From Uranotaenia lowii (lineage: Eukaryota; Arthropoda; Insecta; Diptera; Culicidae): 64,000 nt of DNA. The stretch spans positions 184,533,802-184,597,801 of the forward strand of contig NC_073693.1 in assembly GCF_029784155.1 (NCBI RefSeq), written 5' to 3'. Within the stretch, counting starts at the first letter, position 1; each line of letters begins with the position of its first letter. Both the position numbers and the translations under genes were made by a program. Below are positions 1-11,892 of the stretch, one piece after another. Under the pieces are notes generated by a model, which was not told the origin of the DNA, searched no databases, and saw nothing but the letters and a program-made list of their open reading frames with translations.

Positions 1-9
1 ACGTAATAT

Positions 10-1475
10 TTGAATGGTCTCATAGAGTACAGATTCAGAATTAAGATTCAGATTCAGAACTCAGCATCAGAATTGAGATCCAGAATTGAGATTCAGAATT
101 CAGATTCAGAATTCAGATTCAGAATTCAGATTCAGAATTCAGATTCAGAATTCAGATTCAGAATTCAGATTCAGAATTCAGATTCAGAATTCAGATTCAG
201 AATTCAGATTCAGAATTCAGATTCAGAATTCAGATTCAGAATTCAGATTCAGAATTCAGATTCAGAATTCAGATTCAGAATTCAGATTCAGAATTCAGAT
301 TCAGAATTCAGATTCAGAATTCAGATTCAGAATTCAGATTCAGAATTCAGATTCAGAATTCAGATTCAGAATTCAGATTCAGAATTCAGATTCAGAATTC
401 AGATTCAGAATTCAGATTCAGAATTCAGATTCAGAATTCAGATTCAGAATTCAGATTCAGAATTCAGATTCAGAATTCAGATTCAGAATTCAGATTCAGA
501 ATTCAGATTCAGAATTCAGATTCAGAATTCAGATTCAGAATTCAGATTCAGAATTCAGATTCAGAATTCAGATTCAGAATTCAGATTCAGAATTCAGAAT
601 TCAGATTCAGAATTCAGAATTCAGAATTCAGAATTCAGATTCAGAATTCAGATTCAGAATTCAGATTCAGAATTCAGATTCAGAATTCAGATTCAGAATT
701 CAGATTCAGAATTCAGATTCAGAATTCAGATTCAGAATTCAGATTCAGAATTCAGATTCAGAATTCAGATTCAGAATTCAGATTCAGAATTCAGATTCAG
801 AATTCAGATTCAGAATTCAGATTCAGAATTCAGATTCAGAATTCAGATTCAGAATTCAGATTCAGAATTCAGATTCAGAATTCAGATTCAGAATTCAGAT
901 TCAGAATTCAGATTCAGAATTCAGATTCAGAATTCAGAATTCAGATTCAGAATTCAGATTCAGAATTCAGATTCAGAATTCAGATTCAGAATTCAGATTC
1001 AGAATTCAGATTCAGAATTCAGATTCAGAATTCAGATTCAGAATTCAGATTCAGAATTCAGATTCAGAATTCAGATTCAGAATTCAGATTCAGAATTCAG
1101 ATTCAGAATTCAGATTCAGAATTCAGATTCAGAATTCAGATTCAGAATTCAGATTCAGAATTCAGATTCAGAATTCAGATTCAGAATTCAGATTCAGAAT
1201 TCAGATTCAGAATTCAGATTCAGAATTAAGATTCAGATTCAAAATTCAGATTCAGAGTTCAAATTTTGATTTCAGATTCAGAATTCAGATTCAGAATTCA
1301 AATTCAGAATTCAGATTCAGATTTCAGATCCAGAATTCAGATTCAGAATTCGGAGCCTTTTGGTGTAGGGGAGTATGGTGGGCCGCTTAATGATAAAAAT
1401 AACAAAAAAAAATTAGATTCAGAATTCGGGATAAAAATTCAGATCAAGAATTCAGAATTCAATGTAAACTCGTTT
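10..1475. repeat. 13-bp tandem satellite CAGATTCAGAATT, array 1
   Basis: The stretch is a head-to-tail array of the 13-bp unit CAGATTCAGAATT. It is almost perfectly homogeneous from about 90 to 1225, with degenerate units at both edges (28-90 and 1226-1475). A few units are shortened (near 590-640 and 930), giving local register changes. Each unit carries GAATTC across its junction. Because 13 is not a multiple of 3 and the unit has no stop on the plus strand, all three plus frames stay open and read the same 13-residue peptide; the long plus-strand ORFs here are artefacts. The array lies immediately downstream of the MRM3 exon 1 splice donor, so it is intronic. The same unit recurs at 54953-57720. 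Confidence 0.97.
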
Positions 1476-1551
1476 GAAATTCCGCAAATAATTTATTGAA
1501 AAGAATTCAAATTGAAATTTAACTATCAGCTTTACTAGCATTTTTACTTAC

Positions 1552-2398
1552 CGATAATCCCTGGACATGTGACCAGATCCGACCATTGTTGCAAAACATG
1601 CTTCGGCAGTTGAATGAATTTTATGTTTCGATTTTTGGAACCTAAACATTTTAACAGTTCTAAATCGTGAAATAAGATAGTGTCTAGCTCTAAACATGCG
1701 CTCAAACCGTCCAAAATAAGTCTTCTTCCTTCTAGCAAAAGTTTATTTAATGTTTCTCGTTTTTTCCGCGAACGCAAAAGAAGCTCTAAGTCACTGAATT
1801 CGCGATGATGTGATTTGAGTTGAATATATTTGATTCTCATTTTACCATCAAAGATTTCTTTAGGCTTATCTGTGCTCTGAAAACGGTTCATAATTTTAAA
1901 AGTGTCTGCATCCAACGCATTAGGAACATGATTTTTGAATGTTTTATCACTTTTATAGTCTTTCCTAGCTGTTTTGGGCACCTTTTTATGTGACTGTTCT
2001 TCAACACTTTTTGTAAGATTTTCTAATTTCAGGTTTTTAATCTCACGGCTGTTGTTGAAAAGGTTGCGTTCAATTTCTTCTAGCTCGATTTCGTCACATT
2101 GTACTGCTCGATGTTTGCTGTCTTCAGTACCGTGAACATCACTGGGGGTTTCGCTTTTACGAAACTTTCTTTCTTGCTCCGGGTAAACATTCTCCGAATG
2201 CGAGGAAACACGATTCAATCCCCGAGGCACCGTGAGTGAAGGCAATATTCGGAACCAACAAGTACCGCCAAATGTGCACAGATTCCTAGTCGGTGTTTGG
2301 CCAAGGGGGCCGGCTTTTAAAATATTCAACATCAACACCCTACACGATTTAGCGAATTGCATTTTAAATATTAACACTCTATACTTCCACCAAACCAC
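1552..2398 (-). CDS. MRM3: MRM3-like mitochondrial rRNA 2'-O-methyltransferase, first coding exon (partial gene)
   Basis: This 282-codon open exon ends with a clean donor (ATCG|GTAAGT on the minus strand, intron starting at 1551, phase 1). The C-terminal third has the look of the SpoU/TrmH-type substrate-binding domain of MRM3 (RNMTL1): residues around 205-235 read as a lysine/arginine-rich helix followed by LLLEGRRLILDGL, and the end reads LPKHVLQQWSDLVTCPGIIG, the segment that precedes the SPOUT catalytic domain in this family. Family members 2'-O-methylate 16S mitochondrial rRNA. The N-terminus is rich in Arg, Ser and hydrophobics without acidic residues, as in a mitochondrial presequence; the start may be the first Met (2398) or Met13. 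The catalytic SPOUT domain is not in the window and must lie left of position 1, beyond the satellite-bearing intron. Assignment to MRM3 is from remembered family features, not a search. Confidence 0.75.
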
Positions 2399-2942
2399 TA
2401 CTCCGTGTACAAATTGGCCAAAAAAAGCAAATTAGAATACGATTTGTGGCTTGTTTACAATCTTCACTAATGCCGTGCCACCCACTACCCACACAAAGAG
2501 AAACACGTGCTGGCTAATGTCAAAAACATATGTTCTTGCCAGGAGTGCCAGCTTTACGGATTTGTCTATGTTTTACCGACTGTTTAAAGCTGGCGCTAAC
2601 GGTGTTGACCTCTTGCTTCACAATACAATCGTACAGATTTCTGCTTTCAAATGTTCTGAAAAGTGCTTTTCAAAAGTTCAAGTCTCATGCAATTCCTCAC
2701 TTTGCAAAGCTTTGGTGTGGCTTAGTTTTTAAAAAGGCTAATCGCTCAAATAACAATGTGAAAAATAATGCTTCGGCGACCGACCGAGCGTGTGTTTAAA
2801 GAGCGTATTTAGTGAAATAATTACCAGAAGACAGTTGGTTGTTTCCGGGAGCATGATTGATTTGTTTCAGAGTTGAATTAGCTTCAAATCTTGCGTCTGA
2901 ATGTCAATTTTCAAATCTGAAACCTAAAATCTTAAGTCATAT
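2399..2942. other. Upstream region of MRM3
   Basis: No convincing coding sequence is visible. The stretch immediately right of the MRM3 start should contain its promoter and 5' leader. It is more GC-balanced than the flanking transposons, but no TATA box or initiator can be fixed with confidence. Short plus-strand ORFs at 2232-2799 have no recognisable content. Confidence 0.4.
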
Positions 2943-5900
2943 CAGGGGCGGTCCTAGAGTTGGCTCTTGGGGGGGGTGATTTTCCAAATTTTCAAAAATC
3001 AGTCAATATGAAGGAACGTGATATCTGGTGAAAAAACGATCGATTGGAAAAAGCGAAAAGAGGGGGAGAGTGGGGGGGGGGTTAATGAAGATTGCCTCTT
3101 TCAAATGAGTACAATGAGGTTGACGAAATTAAATAAATACAAATAAATAAAAAAATAAATAAAAAAATTAATAAATTAATTAATAAAAAATATAAGCTGC
3201 ACACTGCTTCTCCTCCTCCCCCACTTCAATTTCACTGAACAAAATCAAATGTATTTCGAAAAATATAAAACAAGAGAAGAATTATGAAATCTTTTAACAA
3301 ACTTTTTCAATTATTATAGAACACCAGCAAATCTATAATATTCAATCCACAAAAAAAATTTTAACAAGAAGAAAATTGTCATAATTTGTTATCTGGTAGT
3401 TTTAAATTCTCACATTCGAGGATCATTAAAGAATTTCTTGTTATAAATTTCATTTTACAAATGAAAATTATACACACGTTATTGAGCTTCTGAATATTAG
3501 TGCTAGACCAAACAAGAAGTATAGTTTTGATATAAGTTTGAGTTAACTTTTGCTATGAATTTCAAACTGGTTAACGGTGATTGAATTTTTCATTGAAGTA
3601 ATTTACTGAATTGTGATTTGGAAATTTCGTAATATTTTTTTCCAATTTGGATACACAATCCTCATTTAAAATTCTGGTTTTGATTTTTCAAATTCTCAAT
3701 ATAAAAAATCAACACTCCAACTATGTATAAATTTAGTTGATAATAAGATGATCAAAATGAGATACTGAAATATAAATCTTTTTGAACTTAATTTTAAATG
3801 ATTGCCCTTGAATTTCAGGATATAATACAAAATTTTCAATTTTCATTGTACTGAAACAAATGAAATAGCAACAAATAAATTATAAAGAAGGTGAAAAATC
3901 GTTTTTTTTTTCATGTAGGTACCTATTTATAATTCCAAACTCTTGAAATGATATTGATTCATAATGAAAAACATGGAATGAAGCCATGAAGGGTTAATTC
4001 AGTGAAGAGTATTTAACAATTGCGATTGAAATAGCCAAACTTTCAGATGTAGAGTATCAAACCCTAAACTTGATTTCAACTTAAAATTTCAAAATTATTA
4101 TGTGAATGAACTGAATGCAGTTTGGGCGATTTAATTGGTGTAGATCTTGAAATCCAGCAGTATAAGTCAAAAGTCACAAAAAGCTCTTTCGAGTGTTAGC
4201 TTGATGGATTGACTTGTTGCCGAAAAAGTAATCGACTGATAACGGGAAAGTTTCAATCCACAAGGGAAAATATAGAACATAGGCAAACTGAATTTGAAAA
4301 TTTTTGCGTCATTTACTCGATATTTTTTATCAAATTTTTTGTCAGAAAACTAATTATTTTAGAGTTTAATCGATCAATGAAAACTGATGAAGCAACTGAC
4401 CTACATGAACAAGAGATAATTATTTTGAATCTATAAATTATCTTTTATTCATTCAACCATGCAGATTTTAGGGAAGAATGCCAGTAAGTGGCAAATTCTC
4501 GAAAAAAACGATACAGATTATTTTTCCTAATGTTCAAACAACGATTTGAAAAAATAAATTTATATTTTTTTTTTCAATTCTGAAATTTTGTTGTCCAGAA
4601 GCCACGGTAATTACTCACAGTCTTCAGAAAAATTAATCATGAAGTTAGAACCTTTTTTTCTAAATCATTTTGATACTGTACACTTTTGCTAGAAAGTGCA
4701 TAAATTTTCTCAATGAATTTTCACGTTGTATTTTTAAAAGTTATACTGAAAAAAAGCAGATACAAAAAATACAAATCAGATGTGTTGGAGATGTTTTTAA
4801 ATTCTATTCCAAAACTCCAAACCCTTCATATTAAAACAGCTTTTATAAATAGTTTTTATCCCTTATTGGCTTCAAAAACTCATAGGGAACGCAAATATTA
4901 CAAATACTTCCCACCATTTTTTCTTTTGATTTATTGTTACTCTGGAATCTCTTGTGTTTTATTAATGCATTAACTTGAATTTAGAAATCTTTAAAAAGTT
5001 TGTAAAACGGAATTCTTACATTTAAAATTTTCATATTCAATTTCTGTTCTTTTTTTACGGTCGATGTGATAGATTTCAAACCAAATTAAATTAAATTGGA
5101 TCAAATTTTTTTTTGAATTTCTTAATAACGGTTAGTTTGAAGTTTCATAATTCATATTTGAATGATGTAAAATCGAGGGAGAGATTAATTCGTGCAAGAG
5201 AAACTTTACTGTGATTCAACAACTCAATTGTTATTTTGCAATCTTTGTAATTATGAATTCCTTGTAAACGCAAGTGAGAACAGTACTGCGTTGGATTTTG
5301 GAATAAGTTAGACATAACTTTGTACAGATTTTAAATTTTCAATAAACCAACTGTAAACAAAAGAAAAAATACAGAATTGGAAATTCTAATTTATATTTTC
5401 AATTTCAGATTTGTCTTAGCTTTTTATTCTTGAAGTAAAACTGCATGATAAAGGCAATCAGTGTATGACTCCAGAAAAAAAATCAAGTATTTCAGTGTTA
5501 TAACAATATTCACTCCCCTATTTGACTTTTTCAAATTTGTCAGTCCAACAAAATCAAAACATAATGAAGATTTTGAAACAAATACAAAATTTATCACAAT
5601 TTGCTTATGTAAATTTAGGCATATGAGGGATATTAGTGACAAGTAAAAAAAATGTTCCTACATTTCATTACCTAGCTCAAATGTTAAGTAGATAAATGGT
5701 TAGGAAATTCAAAGTCAAAACTCTAAAAAATTCGACAGAAGTTGATTGGTATAACTCGGTCCAGCGAACTGCAAATTACAGCTGCTTGAGTTTGGTAGAC
5801 CGACTTTTCTTCAATCTTAAGCCTTTAAGTGATAAACAAAGTTTTTCATTGATTAAACAGCCCCACGGAGTGGAAAATTTTTGAAAATTCAAAAGCACAT

Positions 5901-6020
5901 ATACTAGGGGAAGTCCAAATTTTTTTAGAAATTCGAGCATTTACGGGTATTTTGCAACGGTTTTTTGTCGCTTGGGGGGGGTGATCACCCCGATCACCCC
6001 CCCCATAGGACCGCGCCTGC
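2943..6020. mobile_element. Nonautonomous hAT-like DNA transposon, 3.1 kb
   Basis: The left end begins CAGGGGCGGTCCTA followed by a G-run and TGAT; the right end is the inverse, ATCACC plus a C-run and TAGGACCGCGCCTG. The element is bounded by identical 8-bp direct repeats AGTCATAT at 2935-2942 and 6021-6028. Terminal inverted repeats starting CAG with an 8-bp target duplication are the hallmark of the hAT superfamily. No transposase is encoded: the interior is AT-rich with only short, unrecognisable ORFs, so it is a long nonautonomous derivative. The right end carries one extra C relative to the left. Confidence 0.8.
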
Positions 6021-6028
6021 AGTCATAT

Positions 6029-6522
6029 ACCTACTCAATCCAAATTTTTTATCAGAATTCTCTGTGTTGAACCTGAAATCAAAATCGAAAATTTCAATTT
6101 GAATTCTGAACCCGAAATCGAAGGACGATTTTAAAACGTATACTTTTGAAATGAGAATCTAAAGTTAAATCTGAATATAGATTTTCAAATTGACATTGAG
6201 GATGAAATACGAATTATCTCGTGATTTGCTTTCTACATGAATGTGACACTTACAAACAAAAACTCAATTAAAATAAAACGAGCAACGGAATATTTGTTTA
6301 GAAAATCAAACGCGAGACTTTGAAAAGATACAGAATTTATAAAATTTGGTTCTATAGTGGCTGTTGAATTTCATTCCAACCTTTCACCCCCTAATCAAAC
6401 TTTTTTTCCCAGAAATTTCACGAATAAAATTCCCTGCAAATCCCTAACTATTAGCAAGGGTTTATTTAAATTAATTTTCTAAAATTCAATCTAGATTGAT
6501 TTTTATATTGGTAGCTACATAT
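6029..6522. other. AT-rich intergenic DNA, nothing recognised
   Basis: There is no ORF of substance, no repeat boundary and no RNA-like feature that I can support between the hAT-like element and the next MITE. Confidence 0.5.
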
Positions 6523-7930
6523 TTACGGAGATTGAGGATATTTGATCCCTCAGCTATGTATATCTCGTAACTGGAATCTCTAACAAAAATCTAACGTTCT
6601 ATAGAAAAATGAACAGAATAAAGCAAAACATAATGCTGTTACCTTTAAAAATATACATATTTTTTTAATTATTAAACGTTTGACAAAATTATTCCCATAT
6701 GTTAATCGTTGCTAGAATAACCTTATAGGTGTACACTGCCGTTCTAAGCAAGAATGTTCCATGTGACTTTTGGGTCATTTTTACTTGTTTGCTGGAAACG
6801 GTCTCTTTTAGTGTTAACCGTGTTAACTTTCGAATAAAAACACAAACAAGTATACTTTGTTCTGAACTTATACGAAATTTTCATCAAGGTGGTTGTCTCT
6901 ATGTAAATAGTTCTACGCAAGAATGTCACACTAGAGAAAATTCTATGAAAAATGCAAATTTTATCAAAAAATTGTCTTAAGATGAGTTCAAACTGTTGAA
7001 TTTAATGTTATTCACTGAAAAGAACACTAAAATAGAGGGCAGAGGAGGAGCGAGAAGCCTTGAGTGTTTTATTCCGAGAAATTTTCACTAAACACTTTTC
7101 CGTAGGCACTATTTACAGGATCCATACTCAACCATACATTTTTATAAACAAAGAGGAACGTATTTCTTAAATTACCGTTTAGCATGAGTTTTTGGGAAAA
7201 AATAAACTACGCAAGCTTTTAAAATGATAGAAAAATTGTAGCCGTGTGACAGTTTTTCGTAGAACTAGCATCGGCATGCGTTCTGATTCTACGCAAAAGT
7301 GTCACACGGAGCATTTTTGGCTCTAATTTGCTGTTTGTTTATAGGAAATGTAATTTTTTTGGCAGAAAACATGATTAACTTGAACTGTTCAATACGAAAA
7401 AACTGTCGATGAATTTTTAATTTTGGAGAAAAATTGAAAAATTTAGCTGATATTTGAACCACGTTTTTCTCGTTTGTACGTTTTTCCACATGGGACAATC
7501 TTGCTTAGAACGACAGTACAGTGTTGTAAATCATTATTTCAATCTCTGAGGAATGAAATGAATTTCATAATGCCTGAATTTCAGAGTAAAGGCTAACTTT
7601 TATATTTTCTTTAAAAAAGTTTCGAAAATGTTGCCTATGATTTTGTCTAAAAAATATAAATTTCCACCTTAAAGTATGCTTTGACTATAGGGTTGTTGAT
7701 AAACTTTTTTAATTCTCTATACACTTCTGAGAAATAAAAACTTATATGGTCAAAAAATAGTTTACGATTTATCATTCGACTTGCTTCATTTTTGACAAAG
7801 TTGAAGCTTCCCTGAATAAAGGATCAAAACTGCTTTAACTAGAAAAAAATCACAATTTTTTTCGCTCTGCGAAAACGCTTCCAATTTATGTACGGGATCA
7901 AGTATCGTTCTGATTTGATGAAAATAAAAA
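6523..7930 (+). mobile_element. Degenerate copy of the GATACTTGATCC MITE family, with a nested MITE
   Basis: The left end (GGAGATTGAGGATATTTGATCC-like) and following 100 bp match the left end of the better preserved copy at 17102-18076. The right part near 7895-7925 (GGGATCAAGTATCGTTCTGAT) matches that copy near 17933-17955. The copy is split by a second MITE at 6733-7520 and lacks the last 120 bp of the family consensus. Same orientation as the 17-kb copy. End coordinates are approximate. Confidence 0.6.
6733..7520. mobile_element. MITE with GTTCTAAGCAAG inverted termini, nested in the previous element
   Basis: The left terminus reads ACTGCCGTTCTAAGCAAG then ATGTTCCATGTG; the right terminus is its inverse (CACATGGGACAATC then TTGCTTAGAACGACAGT). 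Sub-terminal copies of a related motif, TACGCAAGAATGTCACAC near 6913 and TACGCAAAAGTGTCACAC near 7291, repeat inside. No transposase ORF is present. Flanking TA dinucleotides fit a Tc1/mariner-type target, but the exact ends are uncertain by a few bases. Confidence 0.65.
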
Positions 7931-8000
7931 AATGAGATAATGTAACCTCATACTCTTATTTTTTAATAATGCCTATTTTAAAACTGAATATTATATTATA

Positions 8001-9260
8001 CTAGCTGATTCCATACGAACTCCGTTTCGCTTTCAACTTGGAATATGTCATGAACAGTTTGTATGAAAGTCAACTGCCAAGCATTTTCCAGATTCATTGT
8101 TAAGTAATAATTGCAAAAATATTGGATGATTACTTCGTCTGTCGTCTGCTACTAAATATGAAATCAGGAATCAAAAACCACGTGTAGAAATTTCGACTAA
8201 ATCATAACAACGCAATTATTGCCAAAAAGCTAAACCCCTTTCGGGGGCTCTTATAAAAACTTTGGTATCTGAAATCGATTGCCCTTCCCTCAAACTCCCG
8301 TGTGCAAATTTTCAAAGCAATCCATTGTATAATAACGTCAATATTGCTAAAAATAGTGAAAAATTAATTTATATGGACGACCCCTTTCGTCGACCCCTGG
8401 CAAAATATTTGATATCTGAGACCGATTGTCCGTCCCTGAAAACTACCGTGTGGAAATTTTCGTCCCAATCCGATGTATAATAACGTCTATATTGCAAAAA
8501 TAGGGAAAGGTTTATATGGACGACCCCCTTTGCCGACCCCTTAAACTGAATTGAATACCTGAAATCCATTGCTCATCTCTCAAAACCCTCGTGTACCAAT
8601 TTTCGACTGAATCCGATGTATAATAACGACAATATTGCATCAACAATGAATAGTGGACGACCCCTTTGGCCGACCCCTGATTTTAGTTCGGATAAGTGAA
8701 ATCAGTTATTTGTCCCTAATAACTCCTATGTGTAAATTTTCATCAGAATCCGATGTATATAAACGACAATATCACTAAGCTACTGAAAATTTAATATGGA
8801 CGACCCCTTTTGCCGGCCCCTTACACTAAATTGGATACCTCAAATCGATTGCACGTCACCTAAAAACTATCGTGTACCAATTTTCATCTGAATACGATGT
8901 AAAATAACGCCAATATCGCAAAAACAGCGAACAGTTAATATGGACGACCCCTTTGGCTGTCCCCTTACACAAAATTTGACACCTGAAATCGATTGCTCGT
9001 CTTTCAAAACACTCATGTGCAAATTTTCAACACAATCCGACGAAAAATAACGTCAATATCGTGAAAAAAATATTTGTCTTGTATGGTCGACCCCCTTCAG
9101 AAGGGGTCATCCAAAAATCTGAAACACATTTTTCATCCTTCCTAGTCCTAATGAGTATCCATGCCAAATTTCAGCTCTCTAGCTCTTAAGATGGCTTAGT
9201 CTATAGAGGACAAACAAACAAACAAACAAACATACAGAAATTGCTTTTTATATATATAGA
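8001..9260 (-). mobile_element. Nonautonomous Helitron-like element, copy 1
   Basis: Read on the minus strand, the element starts TCTATATATATAAAAAGC, continues through a short GTTT microsatellite, and ends with an imperfect hairpin (CGAAAC GGA GTTCG) 11 bases before a terminal CTAG. It sits between A and T with no target duplication, as expected for Helitrons (5' TC, 3' hairpin plus CTRR, A^T target). The interior is about six tandem units of roughly 143 bp, each containing GGGGTCGTCCATAT. No Rep/helicase is encoded. A second copy lies in opposite orientation at 17096-19353. Confidence 0.75.
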
Positions 9261-11667
9261 TTCAGAGTTTTGGAGCTGAAATAAGGTATCTGAAAAAAAT
9301 TTCTGAACAATAAATTTGCATCAGAACTTTGAATCTGAAATTTAATCGAAAATCCAATTTCTGGAAATTTAAATCTTAACGGAAATTTTGATTAGATATC
9401 TAAATCCTCAGTCTGAACCCAAGTTCTCAATCTAAAATACTGATAGCGATTACGAAACCTGGCATTCAAATTGATATTCCAAATAATAAACTTAAATTTT
9501 GTTTTCAATTGAGTCACGGATTCAAAATTGAAGTTTTAGTCAAGCAAATAATTATGAATTTGGTTAAAAGCATTCTCAATAATTCAAGATCCGTTAAAAG
9601 TCATTTTCAAGATCCCATCGTATAGGATAGAATATTAAGCTGTGATGAAATCAAAAAAGTACCCTTATTGGTCTTCTTCAGAAATACGGAGAATTTCGTT
9701 ACCATGTGATGAAGAGCCATTGTAGATTCACGAAGCTCGGTATATGAAATTGATAATATGCAAAAAAAAAGTTGTCGAAAATAACAAAAGCTTCGATTTA
9801 AAGCACGATAAGTTGAGCTTTTCTTCAGCTACGTACATACATACGTACGAATTATGCAAAGCGTAAAATTAGGATCAATGAGGATGAAGAAAGTATTCAA
9901 TAGTGTCTCGTAATGCTCAAGCCGTAGAGTGGCCTTTGTTCGGTCCTTGCGGCATCGGGCGATGGAATTCTTTTCCTTGGCTACATCACATAGTGCATTA
10001 TAGTCGTGTCGTTCAGGATTCAGGAACAGACCACAAGACCGCCACTGGGTTCGTCATAAACTGAAATGATGTGAAAGGAAAAGAAAAGCCAAGCAATGAA
10101 TGGGAGGCAAGCATTTTAAAGAGGATAATGAAAACGAAGCGCGGTGACAGGAAAATAGCAAATTCAGTACTTTTGAAGTATTGTTTCAAGTATCATGAAC
10201 AGTTGATTTCCATGAATGGGATGATACTGCTCTACAGAACGCCCTCGTTGTGTGTCAGGGCAGGGCCTTTAATTATTGGTGAAACGATTAAAGTACCTAC
10301 TGAATGAACTTGCTCTACATTATGCGAAAATTAGGCAAAGCTTTGGGTCAGATCGAGCGAATTTAGAATGGGGTTTTTCTCCCAGTAAAGTTGTACACAC
10401 AATTCCGCGAATACAAATCGTAAAATTTTATCACTATTTGTCTGCCCACGCTCGAGGATCTATGAGAGGCTCTCCACAGCGTCTAATTACTTCAACTTTG
10501 TTTGCTGACGTTTTTCAGACCAACCGGTTGGATTGCGTTCGCGGTCTGACGGTCAGTTGAATTGCGAAAGTATATTTTTGCAAGCCTTATGATGAGACTC
10601 GCGTATTGAACTCCTTTCCTCTCCTTAATGTATTTATCTGATTGAGCAGCTGACCGGGAGGAATTTCCGGATGAATTGATTTTTTTAGCGTTTGTAGTAT
10701 CTATCTATTGATTTAAACGCAGAGGAAGCAGTTGTTTACACAATTAAAGCTGCATTAATTGGCTGCTAAATGTTTGACTCGAAAGACAACATTTCGGTGA
10801 TTTCAGAAATAATTCATCATTCCACTTGGGTATGAGTGAAATAATTTGGATTATTGTTGAGGTAAGAAGACCTTTAAGTTGATTGTGTTGAATGAAATTG
10901 TAAAAAAGGACTGAAAAATGAGAATTTAATGTTCTAAATTTGAACTTAGATTTTTTCATATTAAATTCAAACTCATTTTTTCAGCTGAATCATTTAGCTT
11001 AAAAAATGGTATTCATAATAATTCTGAGCATGACAAAATTTATTGTATTTCTTTGCGTCTTGGTTCAATTTCCTTCCTGTGTAGTGATTCAGTGTGATTC
11101 AGGTTTGAAAAAAAAATCAGTTCATGTTATAAATCGGAACTTAAAATATTTAACCAGCTACATAGTTCTGGTTTTGAAATCAAAATTAAAATTAAATTGA
11201 AATTAAAATGTTGGTAATAATAGCAATACTAAAAACGCACAATAAAATAAGAAATTGCCTTCTAAAACGATTTTCCTACTCATCATCACCATCACGCAAA
11301 CTAAAAAAAAAAGTTTAATTCTGAATTTGAAATTTGAAGAAGTGTAGTTTTAATAAGAACTTGATTTTCTGAACCACAGGAAAAAAATTCGAAAAAAAAA
11401 CAAAATTTAAAGTTTACAGCTTAACCCACGAGTTACAATTTCGAATTAAACCAAAATTTAATGCTTAAAGCTAAAAAAATTTAAAGCAAGTAATAAAAAC
11501 ATGTGAAACACAAATTCTTCCAGTTATCAAAATAAAAGGCCAAAAAAGTTTATTTTTTTGTGATTCATAATGTTAATTTTGTATATTTCAATACATCATT
11601 GAAAGCTTATACATACTGACAAAATATAGGTAGGAAAATTATGTTAATTAAATCAGCAGTAAATTGG
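9261..11667. other. Mostly AT-rich intergenic DNA with a GC-richer island at 9880-10600
   Basis: No gene is recognised. The segment 9880-10600 is distinctly less AT-rich than its surroundings. It includes CGGTCAGTTG near 10550, which resembles an arthropod TCAGT initiator, so it could hold a promoter or noncoding first exon of Pdfr about 4 kb upstream of its first coding exon. That is inference only. The remainder is AT-rich without features. Confidence 0.3.
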
Positions 11668-11682
11668 TGAAAATAAAAATAA

Positions 11683-11877
11683 TTTTTTTTTTTTGTTTCG
11701 ATTATAGTCGTTTTACCATCTTTATGGCATTCGCGACTTTATCAACGTTGCAGTTGGCGGATCGTTATTGAAAAACTTATCCGGTACAACTGTGTTCGAT
11801 GTTTACTCTTGGGCTCGAACTCGCGGACATCGGCTCAGAAGACAACAGACTTGCCAACTGAGCTATATCACAAGCCC
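11683..11877 (-). mobile_element. tRNA-derived SINE with perfect 15-bp target duplication
   Basis: On the minus strand the head is tRNA-like, with an A box (TAGCTCAGTTGG) and a B box (GAGTTCGAGCC) correctly spaced for RNA polymerase III. An unrelated body and a poly(A) tail follow at the low-coordinate end. Identical 15-bp direct repeats TGAAAATAAAAATAA flank it (11668-11682 and 11878-11892), the footprint of LINE-machinery retroposition. The perfect duplication suggests a fairly recent insertion. It is not a functional tRNA gene: the anticodon-arm region does not fold convincingly. Confidence 0.9.
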
Positions 11878-11892
11878 TGAAAATAAAAATAA

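Noticed and set aside
10..1390. ORFs of 419 and 434 codons on the plus strand
   Set aside because: They are translations of the 13-bp satellite, which lacks stops in all plus frames.
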